Notes under the pieces: generated by a model
What the model was told of the DNA's origin: nothing
Seen by the model: the letters and a program-made list of their open reading frames with translations, nothing else
Database searches by the model: none
Source: Bacteroides sp. 214
GTDB lineage: Bacteria > Bacteroidota > Bacteroidia > Bacteroidales > Bacteroidaceae
DNA: 64,000 bases
Reading direction: 5' to 3'
Assembly (NCBI RefSeq): GCF_010501015.1
Contig: NZ_QVML01000013.1
Location: 68,182-132,181 of the forward strand
In this document: positions 32,299-40,036 of the stretch, one piece after another
Layout: each line of letters begins with the position of its first letter
Numbering within the stretch: position 1 is the first letter of the stretch
Position numbers and translations under genes: made by a program

Positions 32299-33804
32299 TT
32301 AACTGATGGTATCGATGTTATTGTCGAGGTTACGGTAGTTAATATTTTCTCGTGGATTGGTGTTATTCAGGAATTCTTCCACATTTGTATAACCGTCTCC
32401 GTCGGAATCAATCGCTCCATCAGCCGGATTGTTAGGATTCAGGTTGTATTTTATTTCCCATTCATCGGGCATGCCGTCGCCGTCGCTGTCTACCGGGATT
32501 TCGGTTGGGTCGAAGGTCAGGTTAGGATAGCCACCTACTTCCGAAATATCTTTGATAATACCGGTAGCTGTTGTTGTCTTTCCGGAGCGAACCATTTCTA
32601 CTACGCGGGTGTCTACCGCATCGCGTTTGGGTAGTGTGGCACCTGCTTTTGCCAGTACAGCCTCAAAAGCTTCCTGAGCCGTGTGATGTGGTGATACAGG
32701 CCATCCTTCGAAAGGAGTATTCACACGGGCGAGTTGCTCGTTGCCACGCATACCCAACCAGTTGTTCTTGGTGACTTCTTCGTCTCCGTACATAATATTT
32801 CCGGCTACGTACCACTTACCGGGACGTTTCTCGGCTTTGGGGTACCATTCGCCTCCGCCAGCCCATGCACTACCGGGTGAGTACATGTTGCGTTCTTCGA
32901 TACGGGCAAGTACGTTGCGCATGTTTTCGTTGGTAGCAGGTCCTGGCTTGTAGTAATTGTTGATGTAATTAATCATAGAGGTTTCGTCTCCGCCGTCCAT
33001 GGTGCGGTGGCGCCAATTGAAAGCTACATTGTAACGGTAATCAAATGCGCCGGACATTCCGATAGATGGATTTCGGGCGGTATTACAAGCGAATAGATTG
33101 TGGTGGAATGTTGATGGATTTCCTCCCCAGGTACCTCCAAAAGCATGACCTCTGGCATTGAGCGCTTCGCTGGAGATTGTCCATTGAATGGTGATGTGCT
33201 GCGCTGGGTCTTTGATTTGGGTTTTTCCATCGAGCGAAGGACGCATGTGGCGGTAAAGTGAAATGTTTTCGTCCATACCCCAACTGGTTGAGCAATGGTC
33301 GATGATGATGTGATGGAAAGGATTTCCACCGATATTATCGTCGCCCTGTCCACCCATAGGTACTCCGCGACGAACGCGTAGATGACGAATGATAACATTA
33401 TAAGTATTAATATTAATTGTTCCTGCTACACAAATACCGTCACCTGGTGCAGACTGCCCCGCAATAGTAATGTCGGGATGTGCGATGTTAATATCTTTGT
33501 TTACATTGATAGTTCCGGCAACGCGGAATACAACAATTCGAGCTCCTTCGGCCTCCAAAGCGGCACGCAAGCTACCCGGACCACTATCGTTCAGGTTTGT
33601 AACAGCGATAACCCGACCGCCACGTCCTCCTGTGGTAAACATACCTCCACCCCATGCTCCCGGGAATGCTGGAATAGCACCTTCGGGTAGGCGAGGCGGA
33701 TGTGGTGGAATCATGCCACTCTGAGGTTGTTGTGCAAGAATCTCTGTGCATAACAAGACAGATAATAACAAACTGGTACTGATGATTCGAAGAATTGTTT
33801 TCAT
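32299..33804 (-). CDS. Pectate lyase-like secreted protein (PL1 type)
   Basis: This is a 501-residue protein. The start at MKTILRIISTSLLLSVLL gives a signal peptide; the codons upstream of it are not needed. The catalytic-type parallel beta-helix spans about 30-400 (FPGAWGGGMFTTGGRGGRVI, GSLRAALEAEGARIVVF, HIIIDHCSTSWGMDENISLY). The tail (about 410-490) holds two Asp-rich loops (DSDGDGMPDEW and DSDGDGYTNVEEFLNNTNP), which are thrombospondin-type-3/dockerin-like calcium loops. It should cleave polygalacturonate or a similar glycan in the periplasm or at the surface. No SusC/SusD genes lie near it. Confidence 0.88.
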   Translation of the reverse strand: MKTILRIISTSLLLSVLLCTEILAQQPQSGMIPPHPPRLPEGAIPAFPGAWGGGMFTTGGRGGRVIAVTNLNDSGPGSLRAALEAEGARIVVFRVAGTINVNKDINIAHPDITIAGQSAPGDGICVAGTININTYNVIIRHLRVRRGVPMGGQGDDNIGGNPFHHIIIDHCSTSWGMDENISLYRHMRPSLDGKTQIKDPAQHITIQWTISSEALNARGHAFGGTWGGNPSTFHHNLFACNTARNPSIGMSGAFDYRYNVAFNWRHRTMDGGDETSMINYINNYYKPGPATNENMRNVLARIEERNMYSPGSAWAGGGEWYPKAEKRPGKWYVAGNIMYGDEEVTKNNWLGMRGNEQLARVNTPFEGWPVSPHHTAQEAFEAVLAKAGATLPKRDAVDTRVVEMVRSGKTTTATGIIKDISEVGGYPNLTFDPTEIPVDSDGDGMPDEWEIKYNLNPNNPADGAIDSDGDGYTNVEEFLNNTNPRENINYRNLDNNIDTIS

Positions 33805-33925
33805 GGTGTTTCTGATTTTAATAAAGAATATCGTATACACAAGACGGAGAGAATAAATATCTGTACTCAAAACAGAAGACAGTGTGGTCTACAGGTAAAA
33901 ATGTTTTGTTTGTAGCTGTTGAGCC

Positions 33926-33953
33926 TATCTTTGTGAGATTCTCTTTATCTTTG
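33926..33953 (+). promoter_or_regulatory. Two TATCTTTG boxes before the ORF6N gene
   Basis: TATCTTTG occurs at 33926-33933 and 33946-33953, each followed by nGAGA, so the pair is a 20-bp direct repeat. The second box lies 23 bp before the ATG. Confidence 0.45.
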
Positions 33954-33976
33954 CGAGAAATTAATATTACCAACCT

Positions 33977-34549
33977 ATGGAATTGCAGTTGATACAGAAT
34001 AAAATATATGAGATAAGAGGTCAGAAAGTGATGCTGGACTTTGACCTGGCAGAAATGTACGGTATTGAAACAAGAGTCCTTAAGCAAGCCGTCCGTCGTA
34101 ATATGAAGCGCTTTGAGGGTGAGGATTTTATGTTTGAACTTACTAAAGATGAACTTTTAACATCACAAATTGTGATCTTAAACAAAGGACGAGGAACTCA
34201 TTTCAAATATATGCCTTTTGCTTTTACTGAACTTGGTGTGGCCATGCTTAGTAGTGTACTAAACTCTAACACAGCCATTGAAATAAACCGAAATATTATG
34301 CGTGCATTCGTTGCAGTTCGGCAATTATTACTAAATCCACCAAAACAAAGTTGTGATTTGCAAGAGCTGCAGTTTGATCTGCAAGAGCTTAGATGTTACA
34401 TTGAAGAAGTCTTTACAGATTACAACGATATAAACGAAGATACCCGGATGCAGTTAGAACTGATAAACGAATCATTAGCTGAGCTGCAAGCAAATAAGAG
34501 AACAAACACCAATCGTATAAAGATAAAGGGCTTTAATCAATATGACTAA
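33977..34549 (+). CDS. ORF6N domain-containing protein
   Basis: This is a 190-residue protein. The ORF6N domain (residues 1-100, VMLDFDLAEMYGIETRVLKQ and FTELGVAMLSSVLNS) is a DNA-binding type common in phages and Bacteroidota chromosomes. The C-terminal 80 residues form a coiled coil. The gene is not near other phage genes. It overlaps the next gene by eight bases, so it is part of the DUF3810/MazG transcript. The role is unknown. Confidence 0.85.
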   Translation: MELQLIQNKIYEIRGQKVMLDFDLAEMYGIETRVLKQAVRRNMKRFEGEDFMFELTKDELLTSQIVILNKGRGTHFKYMPFAFTELGVAMLSSVLNSNTAIEINRNIMRAFVAVRQLLLNPPKQSCDLQELQFDLQELRCYIEEVFTDYNDINEDTRMQLELINESLAELQANKRTNTNRIKIKGFNQYD

Positions 34550-35594
34550 AAAAACAATCCGTTACTCGCTCCCCGTTGCTCTGTTACTCCTTTTAGGGTT
34601 AACGCAACACATCTCTGCGTGGAGTGTCTATTATGCGGAATGTATTTACCCTCTCATTGCCAAAGCCCTTTCTGCTTTCTCTTCCCTCTTTCCATTCTCG
34701 GTGGGTGATTTGTTTATCCTTTTAAGTATCCTTTGGTTAATTATACATCCAATCTACACGCGCATCAAAAGTAAGAAGCCATGGAAGATGATTTTCTTGC
34801 ATAGTGCCGAATACCTTGTGTGGGTTTATATATGGTTCTACCTTGCTTGGGGGCTGAACTATTCGCAACCGAACTTTTATCAGCGCGCAAATGCACCTGT
34901 GCACAGCTATCAAAAAGAGGTGTTTCAACAATTTCTTACCGAATATGTGGATAGCTTGAACAACAGCTACCTCCCCATCGAAAGCATAGACAAGCAGCGT
35001 GTTCACGAAGATATTATCACTACCTATCGGTACATTGGGCATACGATGGGTGTGCATACTCCTGCCGGTTCGCCCCGGGCAAAAACGATGATGTTTACCC
35101 CGCTGTTTTCCAAGATGGCAATTACGGGTTATATGGGACCTTTCTTTTGTGAGTTTAACCTAAACGGAGAGTTGCTGCCTGCGCAATATGCATCGACCTA
35201 TGCGCACGAATTGGCGCACTTCTTAGGAATAACAAGCGAGGCGGAAGCTAATTTCTACGCTTATCAGGTTTGTACCCATGCCGAAGAAGCATCCACTCGT
35301 TTTTGCGGATACTTCAACGTATTGAGCTATGTGTTGGGCAATGCGCGTGGCTTCCTTGCCGAAGAGGAGTTCAAAGAAGTTATCACGACTTTGCGTCCCG
35401 AAATACTCGAACTCTACAATGAACATCGTGAGTTTTGGATTTCAAAATATAGCCGGGTTCTTGGCGAGGTACAGAATTGGATATACGATCTCTACCTGAA
35501 AGGAAATAAAATTAGTAGCGGCAGACAGAACTACTCCGAAGTTGTAGGGCTGTTGGTGTCGTGGTGGCAGTATGAGAAGAAAGATAATAAATAA
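34542..35594 (+). CDS. DUF3810 domain-containing membrane protein, zinc-peptidase-like
   Basis: This is a 350-residue protein with three N-terminal membrane segments (about 8-120). The soluble domain contains YAHELAHFLGITSEAEANFYA, which carries an HExxH zinc motif followed by a downstream glutamate-rich helix as in gluzincins. DUF3810 proteins are Bacteroidota and Firmicutes membrane proteins of unknown substrate. The start overlaps the ORF6N gene by eight bases. Peptidase activity is inferred from the motif. Confidence 0.85.
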   Translation: MTKKTIRYSLPVALLLLLGLTQHISAWSVYYAECIYPLIAKALSAFSSLFPFSVGDLFILLSILWLIIHPIYTRIKSKKPWKMIFLHSAEYLVWVYIWFYLAWGLNYSQPNFYQRANAPVHSYQKEVFQQFLTEYVDSLNNSYLPIESIDKQRVHEDIITTYRYIGHTMGVHTPAGSPRAKTMMFTPLFSKMAITGYMGPFFCEFNLNGELLPAQYASTYAHELAHFLGITSEAEANFYAYQVCTHAEEASTRFCGYFNVLSYVLGNARGFLAEEEFKEVITTLRPEILELYNEHREFWISKYSRVLGEVQNWIYDLYLKGNKISSGRQNYSEVVGLLVSWWQYEKKDNK

Positions 35595-35599
35595 TATAT

Positions 35600-36286
35600 A
35601 TGTGTGTTATGGCAAAATGCAAACTGTTTAAGGTACTAAAGGGAAAAAATAAGAAGTACAGAGTAGGTAGTTACTTCCGGGAGCTGTCGGTGGTAATTAT
35701 TGGGGTGGCGGTAACATTCTACGTTAGCGGAATTATTGAGTCCAATCGCGAGCAGCAAGATATAAAGCTTCAGTTGAGCACTATCTATGATGAACTGTCG
35801 TACAACAGGGATAAGCTGGTGGCGTTATACAAGTATTACGATACACACGAAATCGTAAAACGACAATTGTACGCCTTTGTGGAAACGCCCGATAAGGTTG
35901 ATAACGATAGTCTCAACGCGGCAGCGCGCCTCATTGGTAAAACCCACGTTTTTGTGTATAAAAGAGGAGCCTACGGATTGTTCGAGGTCAGTGGAGTTAT
36001 AAAGTCGTTTAGGAATAGAGCACTGCTCCTGAAAATATCCGACTGCTACGCTCTGCTGGAACGATGTAAGGAAAACTATCTGGAATATAGCAACCTCAAG
36101 CTAAACGAAATACAAAAATTATATAACATGAATACGGAATATCTTATGAAAGACGATGGCTGGATCAACATCCCCGAGGCAAGAGGCATCTTTAATTTCT
36201 ACCTGATGGTTTCCAGAGAAGCAAACAAAGAAGATATCCGGGAGATAGAAGAGGTATTAAAGGAAATTAAATCATACATCAATTAA
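35600..36286 (+). CDS. Hypothetical membrane-anchored protein
   Basis: This is a 228-residue protein (or 225 if it starts at 35609). It has a basic N-terminus, one membrane segment (LSVVIIGVAVTFYVSGII) and a helical rest resembling coiled coils (REQQDIKLQLSTIYDELSYN). The segment RELSVVIIGVAVTFYVSG followed by EQ-rich helices recalls Bacteroidota small membrane proteins of unknown function. It lies six bases after the DUF3810 gene and two bases before mazG. Confidence 0.65.
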   Translation: MCVMAKCKLFKVLKGKNKKYRVGSYFRELSVVIIGVAVTFYVSGIIESNREQQDIKLQLSTIYDELSYNRDKLVALYKYYDTHEIVKRQLYAFVETPDKVDNDSLNAAARLIGKTHVFVYKRGAYGLFEVSGVIKSFRNRALLLKISDCYALLERCKENYLEYSNLKLNEIQKLYNMNTEYLMKDDGWINIPEARGIFNFYLMVSREANKEDIREIEEVLKEIKSYIN

Positions 36287-36288
36287 TT

Positions 36289-37077
36289 ATGCATACACGA
36301 GAAGAACAAATGCAAGCCTTCGGTCGCTTTCTCGACGTGCTCGACGAGCTACGCGAGAAATGCCCCTGGGACCGCAAACAAACCAACGAAAGCCTACGCC
36401 CCAATACTATCGAAGAGGTGTACGAACTAACAGATGCCATCATTAAGAATGATGCTGCTGAGATATGCAAAGAGCTGGGTGATGTGTTGCTGCACGTTGC
36501 TTTCTATGCCAAGATAGGTGCTGAGAAAGAACAATTCGATATGAAAGACGTATGCGACCGTCTGTGCGAAAAACTCATCTTCCGCCATCCGCATGTGTTT
36601 GGCGACGAAACAGCCGAGACAGCCGGACAGGTATCTCAGAACTGGGAGCAACTTAAGCTTAAAGAAAAGGGTGGAAACAAAACTGTATTAAGCGGGGTGC
36701 CTGCTTCGCTGCCTTCGCTCATCAAGGCCTATCGCATTCAGGACAAGGCACGCAATGTGGGCTTTGATTGGGAAGAGAAAGAGCAGGTGTGGGATAAGGT
36801 AAAGGAGGAGTTTGATGAGCTGCAAGTAGAGATAGCTCACATGGATCAAGAGAAAGCCGAAGCAGAATTTGGCGACCTCTTTTTTAGCCTTATTAATGCT
36901 GCCCGCCTTTATAAAATTAATCCCGACAATGCACTGGAACGTACCAACCAGAAGTTTATCTACCGTTTCAACTACTTGGAAGCGTATGCCAAACAACACG
37001 GCAAGGACTTGAAATCAATGTCACTTGAGGAGATGGACGCTGTTTGGGAGGAGGCGAAGAAAACAAAAAAGCAGTAA
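36289..37077 (+). CDS. mazG: Nucleoside triphosphate pyrophosphohydrolase
   Basis: The 262-residue protein carries two MazG domains, each with the EExxE metal-binding pattern (EEVYELTDAI near 44-53, and EEFDELQVEI near 170). It should hydrolyse NTPs to NMPs and pyrophosphate, cleaning the nucleotide pool. It follows the membrane protein gene after two bases. A terminator hairpin overlaps its stop. Confidence 0.93.
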   Translation: MHTREEQMQAFGRFLDVLDELREKCPWDRKQTNESLRPNTIEEVYELTDAIIKNDAAEICKELGDVLLHVAFYAKIGAEKEQFDMKDVCDRLCEKLIFRHPHVFGDETAETAGQVSQNWEQLKLKEKGGNKTVLSGVPASLPSLIKAYRIQDKARNVGFDWEEKEQVWDKVKEEFDELQVEIAHMDQEKAEAEFGDLFFSLINAARLYKINPDNALERTNQKFIYRFNYLEAYAKQHGKDLKSMSLEEMDAVWEEAKKTKKQ

Positions 37078-37098
37078 GGTAAAACCTTACTGCTTTTT
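37065..37098. terminator. Bidirectional terminator at the mazG stop
   Basis: AAAGCAGTAAGGT pairs with ACCTTACTGCTTT around AAA; the T-run follows. It overlaps the mazG stop codon and serves the convergent 37087 gene too. Confidence 0.8.
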
Positions 37099-37572
37099 TC
37101 TCTCTCTCTCTCTTTCTTTCTCTCTCTTCGCTTTCTCATTCTGGTTTACGTTTCGAATCAATTCCCGGTTGAATCTTGCTTCGGCACGTTGTACCATAAA
37201 GACTTTCTTGGCGGAAAGTATCTTCTTGAATTTAACGTAGTACTCTTTTTCTACCTCTTTCTCTTTGATTTTCAAGTCGTATACCTTTGTCATGATGTCA
37301 TCATACTCGGCTTCGGTTAGCTCTTTGTCTTTCCCTTTGCGCAGTAAATCCCACATCTTGCCGTTCAGTTCTTTTTTTCTTTTCTGCAGCTCAAAGTACA
37401 CAGGAAAGAACTTGGCGGCTTCTGCCGTAGTAAGATCAGCTTTTTCGGTAATGAAAGCTTTTATCTTTTCATTGAACTCCTCGGGCGACAGGTGTTGGTG
37501 ATGTCCGTCTATGGCCCTGACAACAGGAGCTGTCCCAATCAGTAACAGTAATACAAAAATAAGTTTTTTCAT
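37087..37572 (-). CDS. Small periplasmic helical protein, Spy/CpxP-like candidate
   Basis: This is a 161-residue protein with a signal peptide (MKKLIFVLLLLIGTAPVVRA). The mature part is helical and highly charged (HHQHLSPEEFNEKIKAFITE, then FFPVYFELQKRKKELN) and ends in a dense KE/RE run (about 142-161). Two His clusters near the mature N-terminus may bind metal. It is the last gene of the sigma/anti-sigma run, like small envelope-stress chaperones controlled by ECF sigma factors. This role is inferred from position and overall pattern. Confidence 0.62.
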   Translation of the reverse strand: MKKLIFVLLLLIGTAPVVRAIDGHHQHLSPEEFNEKIKAFITEKADLTTAEAAKFFPVYFELQKRKKELNGKMWDLLRKGKDKELTEAEYDDIMTKVYDLKIKEKEVEKEYYVKFKKILSAKKVFMVQRAEARFNRELIRNVNQNEKAKREKERERERKKQ

Positions 37573-37589
37573 GTTGTTCGTTCGTTACG

Positions 37590-37964
37590 TTAATCCATGC
37601 TTGCGTCCGATAGATACACATACAATGAGTAGTCGTCGAGCAATGCCTTGTCGATAGCCATATCGAGATATTCGTCGGCAGCCATTTCTATGTCGTCGGT
37701 CGTAGCCACTTGCTTGTCGGCAAATGGGTTAGGCTTAAAGCTTCCTATTTGTATAATAAGAGCCGCTCCTGCAAACATGGCTGCCATGTATGCCCACGGT
37801 TTTATCCGATCCCACATGGTGATGACCTTTTCCGTTTCTTTCGTCTCTTCCTTTTCGGGAAGCTTGTTCATAATGTCCGAGGTCAGGTTCTCAAAGTAAC
37901 CTTGTGGAGTAGTAAAGGGATTTTCCTTTCCTACCTTTTTTAGTAATTTGTCTTCCTCTTTCAT
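37590..37964 (-). CDS. Anti-sigma factor-like membrane protein
   Basis: This is a 124-residue protein. The N-terminal 60 residues are cytosolic and charged (MKEEDKLLKKVGKENPFTTP). One membrane segment (AYMAAMFAGAALIIQIGSF) is followed by a short acidic C-terminal part ending in SDASMD. It lies 47 bp after the ECF sigma gene on the same strand, the usual site of an anti-sigma factor. No zinc motif is seen, so it is not a ZAS-type anti-sigma. Confidence 0.68.
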   Translation of the reverse strand: MKEEDKLLKKVGKENPFTTPQGYFENLTSDIMNKLPEKEETKETEKVITMWDRIKPWAYMAAMFAGAALIIQIGSFKPNPFADKQVATTDDIEMAADEYLDMAIDKALLDDYSLYVYLSDASMD

Positions 37965-38011
37965 AATTTATCTCCTCTCTTTATGGTTAGATATTTATAA
38001 GTTTAAAAGGT

Positions 38012-38581
38012 TTAATCCTCTTCACTTAAAATCTTCTCTATTTTTTTAACCGCATGATGATACGATGCTTTCAGTGCTCCTACGGAGGTTCCAAATATCT
38101 CCGACATTTCTTCGTATTTCATCTCTTCATAGTATTTCAGGTTGAACACCATGCGTTGTTTTTCGGGCAATGTCAACAATGCTTTCTGAAGCATCAGTTG
38201 GGCTTCGTCGCCCGAGAAGTAAGGGTCACTCTCCAATTTGTTTATCACAGCGGCTTCGGGGTCGTCTATGGATAGCGTGGCGCGTTGCTTGTTCAGGAAG
38301 GTGAGGCACTCGTTCAATGCTATGCGATAGAGCCAGGTGGAGAGTTTTGCTTCTGCCCTAAAATATTCCAGGTTTAGCCATGCTTTGATGAAGGTGTTTT
38401 GCAGCAGGTCGTTGGTGTCATCGTGCGATAGTACCATACGGCGTATCTGCCAATATAGTTGTTCGCTATATTCGGCTACGATACGTTCAAAACCTTGCTT
38501 CTGGGTTTCTTTATCCTGAATCAAGGCAATAACTTCTCGTTCGTTGAAAGTTGTGCTACGTTTTACTTCCGGATCTTGCAT
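38012..38581 (-). CDS. RNA polymerase ECF-type sigma factor
   Basis: The 189-residue protein has region 2 (about 30-100, DLLQNTFIKAWLNLEYF, LSTWLYRIALNECLTFLNK) and region 4 (about 130-185, LLTLPEKQRMVFNLKYYEEM, MSEIFGTSVGALKASYHHAV). The start is the ATG at 38581 (MQDPEVKRS); the earlier in-frame codon is TTG. It lies between a small sorting-tail-like gene and an anti-sigma-like gene on the same strand, and probably controls this run. Confidence 0.9.
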   Translation of the reverse strand: MQDPEVKRSTTFNEREVIALIQDKETQKQGFERIVAEYSEQLYWQIRRMVLSHDDTNDLLQNTFIKAWLNLEYFRAEAKLSTWLYRIALNECLTFLNKQRATLSIDDPEAAVINKLESDPYFSGDEAQLMLQKALLTLPEKQRMVFNLKYYEEMKYEEMSEIFGTSVGALKASYHHAVKKIEKILSEED

Positions 38582-38608
38582 GCTATACAGGAGATAGTGC
38601 AATTTTTA

Positions 38609-38917
38609 TTAGATCGCTATTTTCTTTGTTATCCTCCCTATTTTCAGGATGTAGAATCCTTTGGGAAGGTCAATGGTAAATGTGTCCTTGGCAGATTCAA
38701 TGGTAAATGAAAAGACCTTCACGCCAAGTATGTTATAGATTTCTACTACGCTACCCACCGTGGCGTTTTCTATACTTACTACCTTCTCGTGGACGGTAAC
38801 AAGTGCTTTGGGTTGTTCTTCTTTAATAACTTCGGACTTCTGTGGCTGCTGTGCGAAGAGCGCAGGTGCCGAAGCAAAGGTTATTAATAGGAAGAAATAA
38901 AGCGTAATTTTTCTCAT
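38609..38917 (-). CDS. Small secreted protein resembling a Por-type (T9SS) sorting tail
   Basis: This is a 102-residue protein. A signal peptide (MRKITLYFFLLITFASAPAL) is followed by a linker and a beta-rich domain (about 45-102) whose pattern (VEIYNILGVKVFSFTI, then LPKGFYILKIGRITKKIAI) resembles the C-terminal domain of type IX secretion cargo. A stand-alone sorting-tail protein with no cargo domain is unusual. It is the first gene of the sigma/anti-sigma run. Confidence 0.62.
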   Translation of the reverse strand: MRKITLYFFLLITFASAPALFAQQPQKSEVIKEEQPKALVTVHEKVVSIENATVGSVVEIYNILGVKVFSFTIESAKDTFTIDLPKGFYILKIGRITKKIAI

Positions 38918-39013
38918 CAATAGTTATTCTTTATACAAAATCAACTACAAATGTAATAATTCTCTTTTGAAAAGCAAGTTTATTTAACTTCTTTTCTACT
39001 TGATAATCAGCAG

Positions 39014-39928
39014 TTATACCTCTACACAGAGTGCTTCGCGGGCAAGCTGTGTATGCGGAAAAAGGGCGGTTGCTTCTTGCAGCAAAAGGTTCTCGTCTTC
39101 GTAACGTGCCGAGAAATGTCCGATGAGTAGCTGTTTTGCTTCGGCGGCAAGGGCTATTTGTGCGGCTTGCTCGGCGGTGGTATGGTAGGTCTCTTTGGCG
39201 CGGGGCAGGTCTCTTTTGCTGAAGGTTGATTCATGGAAGAGTAAATCTACTCCTTTTATTTGTTCCACAATGGCTGGGTGGTAAATCGTGTCCGAGCAGT
39301 AGGCATACTTGCGTGGTGGGGCAGATGGACGTGTGAGGCGTTCGTGCGGAATGAATTCACCTTCGGGGGTGGTGTATCCGGCACCGTTCTTTATACGGTT
39401 TAGCTCGAAGGTAGGCACGTGGTAGAACTCAACCATGTCGCGCAAAATATGGTCGGGTACTCGCTTCTCGGCAAACAAAAATCCACAGCAGGGTATGCGG
39501 TGTCGTAGCGGGATGGTGGTTACGACCAAGGATTTGTCTTCGTATATAATAGCAGACTCTGCTGTGCCAAAAGCATGGAACACAACCTTGTAGGGCAGGT
39601 TCTTGCAGAAATAATCGAGTTGAGGAGCAAAGAGTTCTTCCAATCCGGCAGGGGAGTGCACATGCAAATCGGCGGTTCTTCCCAATAGTCCGAAGGTAGA
39701 GATAAGTCCCATCAGCCCGAAACAGTGGTCGCCATGCAGATGCGAGATAAAGATGTGATTCAGGCGTGAGAATTTTAAGCGGGTTTTGCGTAGTTGTATT
39801 TGCGCGCCTTCACCGCAGTCTATCATAAACAGCTTCTCGCGGATGTTGAGTACTTGCGAGGAGGAAAAGTGGCGGGTGGTGGGTAGGGCAGAGCCGCACC
39901 CCAATATATGTATCTCGAATTTCTCCAT
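39014..39928 (-). CDS. rnz: Ribonuclease Z (tRNA 3'-processing)
   Basis: The 304-residue protein is a metallo-beta-lactamase-fold endonuclease that removes tRNA 3' trailers. The start is MEKFEIHILGCGSALPT at 39928. The zinc motif FISHLHGDHCFG is near 60-71, and TYHTTAEQAAQIA with the final GHFSARY is in the C-terminal part. A -7-like box TACATTTG lies only three bases before the ATG, so the message may be leaderless. Confidence 0.93.
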   Translation of the reverse strand: MEKFEIHILGCGSALPTTRHFSSSQVLNIREKLFMIDCGEGAQIQLRKTRLKFSRLNHIFISHLHGDHCFGLMGLISTFGLLGRTADLHVHSPAGLEELFAPQLDYFCKNLPYKVVFHAFGTAESAIIYEDKSLVVTTIPLRHRIPCCGFLFAEKRVPDHILRDMVEFYHVPTFELNRIKNGAGYTTPEGEFIPHERLTRPSAPPRKYAYCSDTIYHPAIVEQIKGVDLLFHESTFSKRDLPRAKETYHTTAEQAAQIALAAEAKQLLIGHFSARYEDENLLLQEATALFPHTQLAREALCVEV

Positions 39929-39931
39929 ATG

Positions 39932-39939
39932 CAAATGTA
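39932..39939 (-). promoter_or_regulatory. Promoter -7 box (TACATTTG) next to the rnz start
   Basis: TACATTTG on the minus strand ends three bases before the rnz ATG. Taken as a promoter it would give a transcript starting at or inside the first codon. Confidence 0.4.
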
Positions 39940-39981
39940 CGAACAAAACCGCAACCCTGTATTCAAAACAGTTTCTAAATA

Positions 39982-40018
39982 AGCAAAAAAAGCCGCCCTT
40001 GTGCAGGACGGCTCTTTA
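39982..40018 (-). terminator. Terminator after rpsA
   Basis: GAGCCGTCCTG and AAGGGCGGCTTTTTTT on the minus strand form a stem with a T-run. It lies 20-55 bp past the rpsA stop. Confidence 0.75.
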
Positions 40019-40036
40019 TATATAATAAGGTGTATC

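Noticed and set aside
33977..34549. ORF6N gene as part of a second prophage
   Set aside because: It overlaps a DUF3810 housekeeping-type gene and no other phage genes are near.
34542..35594. Rhomboid or CAAX protease
   Set aside because: The HELAH motif and DUF3810 layout do not fit the intramembrane protease families.
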